Of a stretch of 64,000 nt of DNA, positions 1 through 8,011 are shown in pieces. A program made the position numbers and the translations under genes. The number at the start of each line of letters is the position of its first letter. Within the stretch, counting starts at the first letter, position 1. The notes beneath the pieces are model-generated. The model worked only from the letters and a program-made list of their open reading frames with translations, did no database searches and was not told the origin of the DNA. The stretch is from the NCBI GenBank assembly GCA_003165595.1, contig PLWQ01000020.1:21335-85334 (forward strand), read 5' to 3'. The DNA comes from Fibrobacterota bacterium. GTDB taxonomy: Bacteria > Fibrobacterota > Chitinivibrionia > Chitinivibrionales > FEN-1185.

Positions 1-627
1 ATGCGGTGGTACTTCAAGCCGCTCATGTTTGTCCGGGTTCTGCCGTGCGCCATGCGTCTGCCGCGCTTTCTGGAGGTCCGCGAAACCTATGCGGGAGTCG
101 ACTTCGGCTCGGGCGACCGTCTGCTCGCCGCGTTGAGCGAGGAGTTTGCCGGGCGGGAAAAATTGACTTCCGCCGAGGCACGCACATGGATAGACAGGAC
201 GTTTTATCCCGCCTTTGTGGCCGTCATGCGGTTCTTCCGGAATTCGAGGCCGGGACTTTCGGAACTGATTCTAACACTTCGGGACCGGGGCATCCGCCTC
301 GCCGTGCTGTCGGACTACGGCAGGGTGGCGCAGCGTCTCGAAAACCTGCACATTTCCCCTTCGCTCTTCGACCCCGTCGCCTCCTGCGAGGAGGCGGGCG
401 CGCTCAAGCCCAACATGCGTCCGTTTCTCGAGATTTCCCGACAATGGGGAATTCCACCGCCGCACATCGTGGTGGTGGGCGACCGTCCCGATACCGACGG
501 CGCGGCTGCAACAAGCGCGGGTATGCGCTTTGTGCACGTGTGTGACGCCGGGCGCTTCCCCGAGGGCGGGCTGCGCTGGAGGGACGTACGGGGAAAGCTG
601 CGTGATCTCACCGTCCCGCCGGTATAA
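1..627 (+). CDS. HAD-family hydrolase, 5' end outside window
   Basis: Phosphatase-like HAD hydrolase missing its N-terminus. Motif II is visible as LSDYG (a serine before the aspartate), motif III as the lysine in LKPNM, and motif IV as GDRPDTD, which binds the Mg2+ ion. The nucleophile motif I (DxDxT) should lie 20-60 residues before the helical cap seen here, so the ATG at position 1 is probably an internal methionine. The substrate cannot be told. The TAA stop coincides with the target duplication of the inserted element that follows, so the original C-terminus may have been slightly different. Confidence 0.8.
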   Translation: MRWYFKPLMFVRVLPCAMRLPRFLEVRETYAGVDFGSGDRLLAALSEEFAGREKLTSAEARTWIDRTFYPAFVAVMRFFRNSRPGLSELILTLRDRGIRLAVLSDYGRVAQRLENLHISPSLFDPVASCEEAGALKPNMRPFLEISRQWGIPPPHIVVVGDRPDTDGAAATSAGMRFVHVCDAGRFPEGGLRWRDVRGKLRDLTVPPV

Positions 628-792
628 GAGCCTATCCGAAAACCTGCTTTGTCGCCGAGACCGAGCGAGAAGGCGCGGCTGCACGGCGCGTTTCGCTGGA
701 CGTATCCTCTGAGATACGGGCAAGAAACGGAACAAAGCAGACGCCCTTTGCAGCCGGCCGCAGGAAAAATGAGGTTTTCGGATAGGTTCTAA
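625..792. mobile_element. MITE-like element, IS5/IS1031-type ends
   Basis: A 162-bp non-coding element (628-789) with terminal inverted repeats: left GAGCCTATCCGAAAACCT at 628-645 and its reverse complement at 772-789, differing at one base. It is flanked by TAA at 625-627 and 790-792. A 3-bp TNA duplication and GAGCC-like ends are typical of IS5-family relatives (IS1031 group), as I know them. No transposase is encoded, so it would need one in trans. It sits exactly on the stop codon of the HAD gene. Confidence 0.65.
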
Positions 793-806
793 GCCCGGCG
801 GCTGCT

Positions 807-2570
807 CTACTCCGTCAATTCCCTGGTTCCATTCTCCGCCTCGCTGCACCGGCCGGTATGATCGGCCTCGGCGCAAAACGCGTTTGTAAACTGCTGCCAT
901 GCCCGGAGCGCCGCGCGCTTGTTGTCGCTGTTGGGCTTGGCCCGGTACACCTCGAAAAGCGCCTTGGCCCACAGGAAGGTGGCATCCTTGCGAAGGTCTT
1001 TCCGGTATCGCGACGGCGTGGTCTGCGCCTTGCAGAATTCGTCGATTGCCTGGGGAAGCCTGCCCAGGCGCAGGTTTGTTTCTCCCGCCAGCAGAAAAAA
1101 GTATCCGTCGTCGACGCCGGCGTGTTGCGCAAGGATGTTCGCGTTTGTAAGATCGTGCGCGCCAAGATAGGATTCGAGAAGCAGCATCTCCACGTCCCTG
1201 CGCGCCGAATCGGGCAGGGGAGAGGCGTTCATTTTCTCCAGCAGGCCTACGGCCTCCTGCCAGCGCTGGGCCCGTACCGCGATCGCAGCCGCAGCAAGGG
1301 GGCCGGCGGCGCGCGGGAACTTTACCATTGTGTCAACGTGTTGTTGAGCGGGGGGCGGCACAGAAACGGCGGGTGCGGGTTGCGCCGCGGCAGGCGCGGG
1401 CGCATTTACAATCGTCGTTTCCTGCGCCGCGGGAGGCGGTGCGACGGGGGAGGCGCGGTTGTTGTCGAACCTGAACCCGTGGGTGAGCACCATTGACGCA
1501 ACAAACGCCAATGCCGCAATGAGCGCCGGAAACAGGATCACCGGCGAGATCCCCCGCCTCGGCTTTCCCCCGCGTTTGGCGCGCGTCTCGCCTCCTGAGC
1601 AGAACAAGGCGAGCACCTGCTCCGGGGTATCGGCACTTGTTTTCCGGAAAACCTCGAGGAGTTCCACGCCTAACTCTTCGGCCGTTGCAAACCGTTTATC
1701 CCTGCTCAGTTGCATGCTTTTGTCAATTATCTGCTCGCATCTCTTCGGCAGGTCGAGCTTGAGCGATTCGAATGAGGGGTACCCGTTCCTGAGCTTCTCG
1801 CGAATCAGGTCGGTGAGAGACCTTTGGGGAAACGCCTTTGTGCCGGTGATGCATTCGTACAGGACAGCTCCGAGCGAGTAGATGTCCGAGCGTCTGTCGA
1901 GCGGATCTCCTTCGAGTTGCTCCGGGCTCAGATAGGTGAATGTGCCCAGCACTTTTTGCCCTTCGGTATGCAGGCTGATATCCTGCGGCCTGGCGATGCC
2001 GAAGTCGGCAAGCTTGGGAACTCCGTTTTGCGTAATGAGAATATTGGCGGGTTTTACGTCCCGGTGGACGATGCCTTCGTAGGTCTTTCCGTACAGGGTA
2101 AAGACCTGGTTATGTGCGTAGTGCAGAGCATTGCAGACAAAGTAAATGAGCGAGAGCGCCGCCGCAAGGGGCAGTTGCTTGTGCTTCTCAAGAATTGTCT
2201 TAAGCGAATAGCCGTCTACGAATTCCATTTCGAGATACGGCACGGTGTCGTTCCAGAATTGGACGCCGTAGATTTCCACGATGTTGGGATGCCGCAGGTG
2301 CGCCGATATCTTGGCCTCGGTGCGAATCCTCTGCTTCGACTCCTCGTCGAATCCCGGTTTGAGTATCTTGATTGCGCGCACGATTTCGAGATCTTCGTGC
2401 CACACTTTGTACACCGCGGCCATGCCGCCTTCGGCGATAAGGTCGATGATCCGGTTGCTGCCGATTCTCTGCCCGATTTCGGGTAGCTGAACATGGTAGT
2501 CCCGCGGCAGGTTTTCCGGTTTGTCCGGCAGGTCAGGTGAATTGTCCGGTTCGGGTCCCGTTGTGGTCAT
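807..2570 (-). CDS. Hanks-type Ser/Thr protein kinase, membrane anchored
   Basis: 587 aa. The kinase domain spans about residues 38-310: glycine-rich loop IAEGGMAAVY, ATP-binding lysine K68 in AIKIL, catalytic loop HRDVKPAN (H169-R170-D171), and DFG at 189-191. A basic stretch (AKRGGKPRRG) precedes one membrane helix at about 341-363. The outer part starts with an Ala/Pro-rich linker and ends with about 160 residues of helical, TPR-like sequence. So a cytoplasmic kinase is linked to an external or periplasmic helical sensor or scaffold. The target is unknown. It converges with the MITE-bearing HAD gene, and a GC-rich hairpin lies just upstream (about 2608-2636). Confidence 0.9.
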   Translation of the reverse strand: MTTTGPEPDNSPDLPDKPENLPRDYHVQLPEIGQRIGSNRIIDLIAEGGMAAVYKVWHEDLEIVRAIKILKPGFDEESKQRIRTEAKISAHLRHPNIVEIYGVQFWNDTVPYLEMEFVDGYSLKTILEKHKQLPLAAALSLIYFVCNALHYAHNQVFTLYGKTYEGIVHRDVKPANILITQNGVPKLADFGIARPQDISLHTEGQKVLGTFTYLSPEQLEGDPLDRRSDIYSLGAVLYECITGTKAFPQRSLTDLIREKLRNGYPSFESLKLDLPKRCEQIIDKSMQLSRDKRFATAEELGVELLEVFRKTSADTPEQVLALFCSGGETRAKRGGKPRRGISPVILFPALIAALAFVASMVLTHGFRFDNNRASPVAPPPAAQETTIVNAPAPAAAQPAPAVSVPPPAQQHVDTMVKFPRAAGPLAAAAIAVRAQRWQEAVGLLEKMNASPLPDSARRDVEMLLLESYLGAHDLTNANILAQHAGVDDGYFFLLAGETNLRLGRLPQAIDEFCKAQTTPSRYRKDLRKDATFLWAKALFEVYRAKPNSDNKRAALRAWQQFTNAFCAEADHTGRCSEAENGTRELTE

Positions 2571-2746
2571 GTGATTTTGCCGCGCTCATGCAGCCGGTAT
2601 CAAGAAGCCCGGGTATCTTCCCGGGCCCCTGGCACGGCGTTTGACGCGTTCTTACTGTTTTAGTTCTTCAAAACCATAAACTAACTTGGGGGGCATTTTC
2701 ATCCAACCAAAAAATGGTCATAACCCCGTAAAAGTAAAGGTTTTGC

Positions 2747-2776
2747 TTGACTCTCCTAAACTGTACATACTATTAT
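2747..2776 (+). promoter_or_regulatory. sigma70-like promoter for the lipoprotein genes
   Basis: TTGACT at 2747-2752 and TATTAT at 2771-2776, spaced 18 bp, in an AT-rich region about 65 bp before the first lipoprotein start. Sequence match only. Confidence 0.45.
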
Positions 2777-2839
2777 TTACGTGTATTCTTTGGTATGGGA
2801 TAGAGCGCGGGTTGTAATAAGGAAGGAGATTTGGTGACC

Positions 2840-3070
2840 ATGAAGACTCAAAAGCTGCTTCGGTTTGTGCTGATCGCCGCCGTTGCCGCGGCCTTTGGAA
2901 TCGGCGGATGTTCCAAGGCGCCGTCAAAAGAGAATGAATCCAAACTCGAGGAAGCCAAGACCGCCGCCGAAAGTGCGGAAAAGAAACTGTACGAGACTAA
3001 GCAGGAGCGCATGCGCCTGGAAGCGGAGAAGGGCAAGAAGGACGACCAGAACAAAGGCGACGATAAATGA
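2840..3070 (+). CDS. small lipoprotein, helical (twin 1)
   Basis: 76 aa from ATG 2840. In-frame TTG 2831 and GTG 2834 sit too close to the strong ribosome site GGAAGGAG at 2821-2828, whereas the ATG is about 11 bp away. A signal peptide ends in a lipobox (GIGGC), so the mature protein is probably a lipid-anchored periplasmic helix. The remainder is charged and helix-forming (EEAKTAAESAEKKLYE). Its helix matches that of the next gene almost residue for residue, so the two are tandem duplicates. The helical, Lpp-like form suggests envelope structure, but the function is unknown. Confidence 0.75.
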   Translation: MKTQKLLRFVLIAAVAAAFGIGGCSKAPSKENESKLEEAKTAAESAEKKLYETKQERMRLEAEKGKKDDQNKGDDK

Positions 3071-3333
3071 CCTTTTCTTCCATGGTACGATGCGCCGCCG
3101 TCGCAGCCTGCATAGCCGCCGCAGGCATGAGCGCCGGATGCGTCAAGAAGCCGAACAAAGACGAATTGTCGAAGCTTGACGAGGCGAAGAGCGCAGCAGA
3201 AAGTGCCGAGAAGAAACTGTACGAACTCAAGCAGGAGCGCACCAGGCTTGAGTCGGACCTTCAGCAGAAGCAGGCCGAACTCAAGAAGGCCGAGGATGAG
3301 CGCGACAATATCAAGCAGAAGGTCGGCAAGTAG
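3067..3333 (+). CDS. small lipoprotein, helical (twin 2)
   Basis: 88 aa, start overlapping the stop of twin 1 (ATGA at 3067), so the two are translationally coupled. The signal peptide ends in a lipobox (MSAGC). The mature chain shares LDEAKSAAESAEKKLYE and KQERTRLE with twin 1, then continues into a longer coiled coil. It is probably a periplasmic lipid-anchored coiled coil; the role is unknown. The next gene downstream also combines a coiled coil with an envelope-type domain, which suggests one envelope-related transcription unit. Confidence 0.75.
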   Translation: MTFSSMVRCAAVAACIAAAGMSAGCVKKPNKDELSKLDEAKSAAESAEKKLYELKQERTRLESDLQQKQAELKKAEDERDNIKQKVGK

Positions 3334-3416
3334 GCCGTCCCCGCGCTTCCAGCCGCGCGGAAGTTTGCGAACGGGAATACTGCTTTGGTATCATCACCCG
3401 AAGAAAGATCGATGCT

Positions 3417-4181
3417 ATGCGTGCCCTTGCCGTCAAAGCCGCTGTTTGCGCTTGGTGTGTGGGGCTTATTCTCCCATGCTGGGGCGTTCAGTCTCAATTG
3501 ACATACAAGGAATACGAAGGCCAGCTCGCCTCGTCGCAGCAGCGGGAAAAAGCAGCCAAGGAAGAGATCGCCACCGAACAGGGAAAAATTGAAAGCGTCA
3601 AGCAGCAATTGTTCGAGGTCTCGCAGCAGACTGCGGCCGCGGTAAACGAAACCTACGCGCTGGCGGGAACCAATGAACAGGGCGTAACCGCCGCCGAGGC
3701 AGAGGCCGCGTCGGTCCAGCAGGATCTCGAAGCGCTGCTCGCGCTTACCCCGGAAGATCTTGCCAAAAGGCAAGGCGACATCAAGGCCCTTGAAGACCGG
3801 CTTAGCGCGCTCAAGGCAAAGCCGCTGTCGAACTTTTCCCGGCTGGCCGACCGCTGTGTTGTCCTTTCGCAGCTCGTTGAGCAGGTAAAATCCAGGGTTC
3901 GGATGGCCAGTGCGGCTCCGGCCGCGGCGGCGCCCGCGACCGACAAGACGAATTCATATACCGTAAAGTTTGTCCGGGAGAACAGGGAATGTTTGTACCG
4001 GATTTCCGGGTACGATTTTGTTTTCGGTGATCCCGCAAAATGGCCCTACCTGTACCGGGCCAACCAGTCGATTATCGACAAAGGGTATCAGCGTTACAAG
4101 AGCCAAAGGGGCGACGGGGTTAAGTACTCGAGGGCCGCCGACCTTATCTTTCCCGGCCAAGTGCTCGATATCCCGCGCTGA
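3417..4181 (+). CDS. secreted coiled-coil protein with C-terminal LysM-like domain
   Basis: 254 aa. A signal peptide (about residues 1-24) is followed by about 130 residues of coiled coil (YKEYEGQLASSQQREKAA onward), an Ala/Pro linker, and a C-terminal LysM-like module. That module starts SYTVKFVRENRECLYRISG, continues with KWPYLYRANQ and ends IFPGQVLDIP, the usual LysM closing motif. LysM modules bind peptidoglycan, so this is probably a periplasmic wall-binding structural protein. An insert of basic residues before the last strand makes the LysM longer than the usual 45-50 residues. It follows the twin lipoproteins. Confidence 0.7.
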   Translation: MRALAVKAAVCAWCVGLILPCWGVQSQLTYKEYEGQLASSQQREKAAKEEIATEQGKIESVKQQLFEVSQQTAAAVNETYALAGTNEQGVTAAEAEAASVQQDLEALLALTPEDLAKRQGDIKALEDRLSALKAKPLSNFSRLADRCVVLSQLVEQVKSRVRMASAAPAAAAPATDKTNSYTVKFVRENRECLYRISGYDFVFGDPAKWPYLYRANQSIIDKGYQRYKSQRGDGVKYSRAADLIFPGQVLDIPR

Positions 4182-4239
4182 TGCGGCTGCCGCGGCGCCG
4201 GGATAGTGCTCCGCCGCGTTTCTCTTGTATGTTTTCACT

Positions 4240-6543
4240 ATGACTTCCGAATCCCCATTCATTGGTCCGGCTTTAGATTCGGGTCGCGCCGCGGTGCGCG
4301 GAGCCGGTCGCATCTTTGCGCGCGCGGCACGCGTGGTCCCTGCGCCCGTACTGGTGCTGGCCTACGCCTCCCTCGGCATCGCCCTGCTGTTTCCCTATTC
4401 GTCAACGACACGCCCGTTTGATCTTCCCAAGGAAGGCGAGATCGCCAAAGAAACGATTATCGCTCCGTTCACCTACGATGTTGTCAAGTTGCCCGGCGAC
4501 CTCGCCCGGGAGCGGCTCGATGCAGGCGCCAAGGTGCTTCTTGTGGCCGACTGGGATCAGGAGACCACCAGGAAAGTGCGTCGCGCGCTTGCCGGCCTCA
4601 AGGCCGCGCTTGCGGCGGTGCCAGCGGTGCCGGGGGCCGATTCGCTTGCGGAGGAACAACTGTCGGCCGGTGCCGTCAAGACGCTGCGCAGATCCCCGAA
4701 GCTTGTGGACGCCGCAAGCGAAATGGCGCTTCGCGCGCTTGACAAAGGTGTCATCGCCGCCCCGGTGGTGAAGACGGTACAGCAGCGAGACCAGCTCGCG
4801 GCCCGCTTCAATACTGCGCCGGACAAGTTTATAATGTACGATAAGGATTTCCTGAACCTTCGCAGAAATTCCGGCGAATTCACGACGGCGGTGTCGGACC
4901 TGCCCCTCAAGGAAGATGCGCTTGAGGCCATCGCGGGCAAGCTCAGGGAGAATCCGCGTTTCGATGCCCCGGCGCTGAATGCAGCGTACGAATTTCTGAA
5001 CGCCGCACTGGCGCCCAACGTCTTTGTGAACCAGGAGGAAACGGACAGAAGGCGTCAAAAGGCAATGAACGACGTGCTTGCGGTAAAGGGAAAGGTGATC
5101 AAGGAAACCGAGATCGTTCGTAAGCACCAGGTCGTCACCGACGATATTGTGGAGCGGCTGTATTCCCTGCGAAGGACCGAGGAGCAGATGGACCACCGCG
5201 GGGAATCGTTCCGGTCGCGCGTGTCAAATACCGGCGCGGTGTTGCTGGTCATTGTCGTCCTGTGTTTCCTTGCCGTGTACGTGCGACGGTACCAGTGGAA
5301 AGCGGTGGGAACCACCCGGCGCGCTGTGGCTGTCGCCACCATCGTGGTATTTCAAGCCGCCATTATCCGTCTGGCGCTGCTGATCGCTCCCCGTCTGTTC
5401 GAATCTGCGGGCGACGCGGGCCCGCTCGTGCTCGAATACGTCGTTCCCACCAGCGTGGGCGCAATGCTCGCCGCGATTCTTTTCGACATGCGCACCAGCT
5501 TCATTGTGGCCCTGTTCACGTCCGTGCTGTTCGGTGTGTCGCTGGGGTTCAATTTCCAGTTCTTTCTGCTTGCCCTGGTCACCGGGCTCGCCGCCGGGTC
5601 CCTGGCAAAGACGTTCCGGTATCGCTGGGATTTTATCAAGGCGATTCCGTGGGTATCGCTGGTGTATGCCGCGCTCATCCTCATTCTTCAGGCGCTGCTG
5701 TCGCAGTTCTCGTGGTCGGCCTATCTGCAGGATCTTGCAATTGCGGTTGTCAACTGCATCGCGGCGGTGTTCCTTGTGATGGTATCCGCCATGCTGTTCG
5801 AAAGCGTGTTCGACATCGCCACCGACATGACGCTCATCGAGCTCTCCGACATGAACAATCCGGTGCTCAAGAGACTGTCCATCGAGGCGGCCGGAACCTA
5901 TAACCACTGCGTGCTGGTGGGCAATCTTGCCGAATCGGCGGCCGAAAAAATCGGCGCGAACTCGCTTCGCGCCCGGGTGGCGTCATACTACCACGATATC
6001 GGCAAAATCGAGAAGGCCGACTACTTCATCGAGAACGCCAGCGCCAACGACAAGAGCAGGCACGCACGACTCACGCCAAACATGAGTGCGCTCATCATCT
6101 CATCGCACGTGAAGGATGGGGTGGAGCTCGCGAAGCGCTACAAGCTTCCCAGGGTGATCCGCGACGCGATAATGCAGCACCACGGCACCAGCACGGTATC
6201 GTATTTTTACGAAAAGGCCAGGCAGCTTGACCCCCACAATCAGGTGCGGGAGGACGATTTCCGGTATCCCGGCCCGCTGCCGCAGACGCGGGAAAACGCA
6301 ATTATCATGCTTGCCGACGCGGTGGAGGCTGCGTCGCGCAGCCTCGCGACATCGTCGCCCAAGCTCCTGCGCGACCTTGTGAGGAAGATCATTCGGGACA
6401 AATTCGCCTCAGGACAACTGGACCAATGCGACCTCACCCTCCGCGACCTCGACCAGATCGTGGATGGGTTCATGCCCATTTTGCAGGGAATATTCCACAC
6501 GCGCGATCCAAACCATCACAAGGAGCGGAACCGTGAACGCTAA
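4240..6543 (+). CDS. 7TM-HD phosphohydrolase (PgpH/YqfF type)
   Basis: About 767 aa from ATG 4240; the in-frame codon at 4225 would add five residues. Order: an N-terminal membrane helix (about 30-50), a roughly 290-residue extracytoplasmic 7TMR-HDED-type domain, seven membrane helices (about 330-530), then a cytoplasmic HD domain. HD residues seen: YNHCVLVGNLAE, YYHDIGK (the HD pair), and QHHG. Members of this family studied in Firmicutes hydrolyse cyclic di-AMP, so that is the likely substrate here by family. The stop overlaps the HAMP protein, so the two are coupled. Confidence 0.88.
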   Translation: MTSESPFIGPALDSGRAAVRGAGRIFARAARVVPAPVLVLAYASLGIALLFPYSSTTRPFDLPKEGEIAKETIIAPFTYDVVKLPGDLARERLDAGAKVLLVADWDQETTRKVRRALAGLKAALAAVPAVPGADSLAEEQLSAGAVKTLRRSPKLVDAASEMALRALDKGVIAAPVVKTVQQRDQLAARFNTAPDKFIMYDKDFLNLRRNSGEFTTAVSDLPLKEDALEAIAGKLRENPRFDAPALNAAYEFLNAALAPNVFVNQEETDRRRQKAMNDVLAVKGKVIKETEIVRKHQVVTDDIVERLYSLRRTEEQMDHRGESFRSRVSNTGAVLLVIVVLCFLAVYVRRYQWKAVGTTRRAVAVATIVVFQAAIIRLALLIAPRLFESAGDAGPLVLEYVVPTSVGAMLAAILFDMRTSFIVALFTSVLFGVSLGFNFQFFLLALVTGLAAGSLAKTFRYRWDFIKAIPWVSLVYAALILILQALLSQFSWSAYLQDLAIAVVNCIAAVFLVMVSAMLFESVFDIATDMTLIELSDMNNPVLKRLSIEAAGTYNHCVLVGNLAESAAEKIGANSLRARVASYYHDIGKIEKADYFIENASANDKSRHARLTPNMSALIISSHVKDGVELAKRYKLPRVIRDAIMQHHGTSTVSYFYEKARQLDPHNQVREDDFRYPGPLPQTRENAIIMLADAVEAASRSLATSSPKLLRDLVRKIIRDKFASGQLDQCDLTLRDLDQIVDGFMPILQGIFHTRDPNHHKERNRER

Positions 6544-7135
6544 GCAAGGATTTGTAAGGAAACATTTCTTCATTGACCGCAAGATGCAGGGCCGGTACAT
6601 GCTCACCCTGCTGGTCCCCATGCTCATTCTGCTGCTGTTCTTCCTCGTCACGCTGTACTACGCATCGCAGAGCATCGTGAGCACCACAACCAAGATTATC
6701 AAGGAAGACGTGGAAAGCAAGACCGAACTCATGTTCCAGGACCAGGCCAACCCGGCGGTGGAAGCATATCTCGCGAATATCAAGAACTACTTGCGGGAAT
6801 TTTCGAGCGACGCGAAGTACCGGAAGGCCGTGCTGGAACGTCTGCTGTTGATTTTCGGGATCGGCATCCTCCTTATCGTGGTGCAAATCGCCCTGGTCAC
6901 CATTTTCTTCTCCCACAAGCTCGCAGGCCCAATCTTCAGGTTCGAGAAGGTTTGCCAGGGCATTATCGACGGGAACTATACCGAGAAGATATTCCTGCGC
7001 AAGGGCGACGAAATGCAGAACCTTGCCCGGCTGCTCAACGAGGTGATACGTCTTTCCGACGAAAGGCTGGCCGCGCTGCGCGAAGCCAAGACGGAAGAGG
7101 AAAAGGCCCGGATACTGTCGGGACTTAAAATTTGA
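6533..7135 (+). CDS. two-TM HAMP-domain protein without output domain
   Basis: 200 aa from GTG 6533, chosen because AAGGAGCGG lies at 6520-6528 and the start overlaps the HD gene by 11 bp. The first membrane helix is at about 20-43. A short outer segment of about 75 residues follows, then a second helix (about 105-130) and a HAMP-like segment beginning SHKLAGPIFRFEKV. It ends in a short helix, and no kinase, cyclase or MCP domain follows. It may pass an envelope signal to a partner, possibly the coupled phosphohydrolase; that link is inferred from the overlap only. Confidence 0.75.
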   Translation: MNAKQGFVRKHFFIDRKMQGRYMLTLLVPMLILLLFFLVTLYYASQSIVSTTTKIIKEDVESKTELMFQDQANPAVEAYLANIKNYLREFSSDAKYRKAVLERLLLIFGIGILLIVVQIALVTIFFSHKLAGPIFRFEKVCQGIIDGNYTEKIFLRKGDEMQNLARLLNEVIRLSDERLAALREAKTEEEKARILSGLKI

Positions 7136-7260
7136 TGTTGACTCGTGCGGGCGAAGGAACTAGTTTATTACATCTTTTGATCAGGATTTCCACGATGAAT
7201 ACCCGATTACCGGGATTGTGTTCGTGGGAAAATCTCAAATAGATACAGGCGCAATCTCGT

Positions 7261-7461
7261 ATGTTCGGATCGCTCAATTATAAACTGTTGGGACTGAGCT
7301 TTTTCTTGCTCGTCGTCGGCTACGTGTTTCTGGGCCAGGGCCCGGTGAACAATCCGCTGTCGCTGAGCGTGGCGCCCGTGATCCTTGTTGCGGTGTACTG
7401 CGTTCTGCTGCCCGTTGCCATTGCCATCCGGGGCAAGGAAAACAGCGAGAAGAAACGCTGA
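7261..7461 (+). CDS. small two-helix membrane protein, DUF3098-like
   Basis: 66 aa with two hydrophobic helices (about 8-24 and 36-55) and a basic tail (GKENSEKKR). The layout NYKLLGLSFFLLVVGYVFL then SVAPVILVAVYC resembles DUF3098 proteins, which have no assigned role. It lies just ahead of two tRNA genes on the same strand. A TTGACT box at 7138-7143 could be part of its promoter. Confidence 0.6.
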   Translation: MFGSLNYKLLGLSFFLLVVGYVFLGQGPVNNPLSLSVAPVILVAVYCVLLPVAIAIRGKENSEKKR

Positions 7462-7470
7462 TCGCGAGAG

Positions 7471-7545
7471 GGGCGTTTAGCTCAGCTGGTATAGAGCACC
7501 TGCCTTACAAGCAGGTGGTCGTAGGTTCGAATCCTACAACGCCCA
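7471..7545 (+). tRNA. tRNA-Val (TAC)
   Basis: Acceptor GGGCGTT pairs with AACGCCC (7538-7544). The D arm, anticodon loop CTTACAA (anticodon TAC) and T loop GGTTCGAATCC are all present. CCA is not encoded. Confidence 0.95.
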
Positions 7546-7585
7546 GATTTAAGAGACGCAACGTTGAGCACGGAATAACCTAGGT

Positions 7586-7662
7586 GGGCTGGTAGTTCAG
7601 CTGGTTAGAACGCCGGCCTGTCAAGCCGGAGGTCACGAGTTCGAGCCTCGTCCAGCCCGCCA
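7586..7662 (+). tRNA. tRNA-Asp (GTC)
   Basis: Acceptor GGGCTGG pairs with CCAGCCC (7652-7658). The anticodon loop is CTGTCAA (GTC). CCA is encoded at 7660-7662. It lies directly before the low-GC hsd island, so its 3' end is a plausible integration site. Confidence 0.95.
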
Positions 7663-7670
7663 TTTAAAAG

Positions 7671-7714
7671 GCCTGTTTTCCTTGGGATAATCTTGAGGGA
7701 AACGGGCTTTTTTT
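7671..7714 (+). terminator. rho-independent terminator after tRNA-Asp
   Basis: Stem GCCTGTTTTCCTT with AGGGAAACGGGC, followed by a run of seven T. Confidence 0.85.
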
Positions 7715-8011
7715 ATTGGGTAAAGTGACAAAGTCAACGTGGGTTCACAGACAGTGCACAATCAGGGATGATCGTTACACACTGTTGATCCAGGCACCCG
7801 TGCGGGGTACATTTTCACTACTTTTGAAAGAAATCCACAGGTATCGTCGCGCTTCGTTATTTCCAGCCTTTATTGGCCACCTTTACAATAAATAAAACGC
7901 CATATGATAGTTTCCGAGCCCCGGTTCCCGATTTAATTGGAATTCCTTCTCTAAAATGTCTATTTTCTATATGAGTCAATCCTGTTTTTCCTTGAAGAGA
8001 AAGCGTTGGAA
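7715..8011. other. gap between tRNA-Asp terminator and hsdM
   Basis: About 300 bp, AT-rich compared with the backbone. I see no ORF and no clear repeat. It presumably holds the hsdM promoter, but no convincing -35/-10 pair stands out. Confidence 0.4.
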
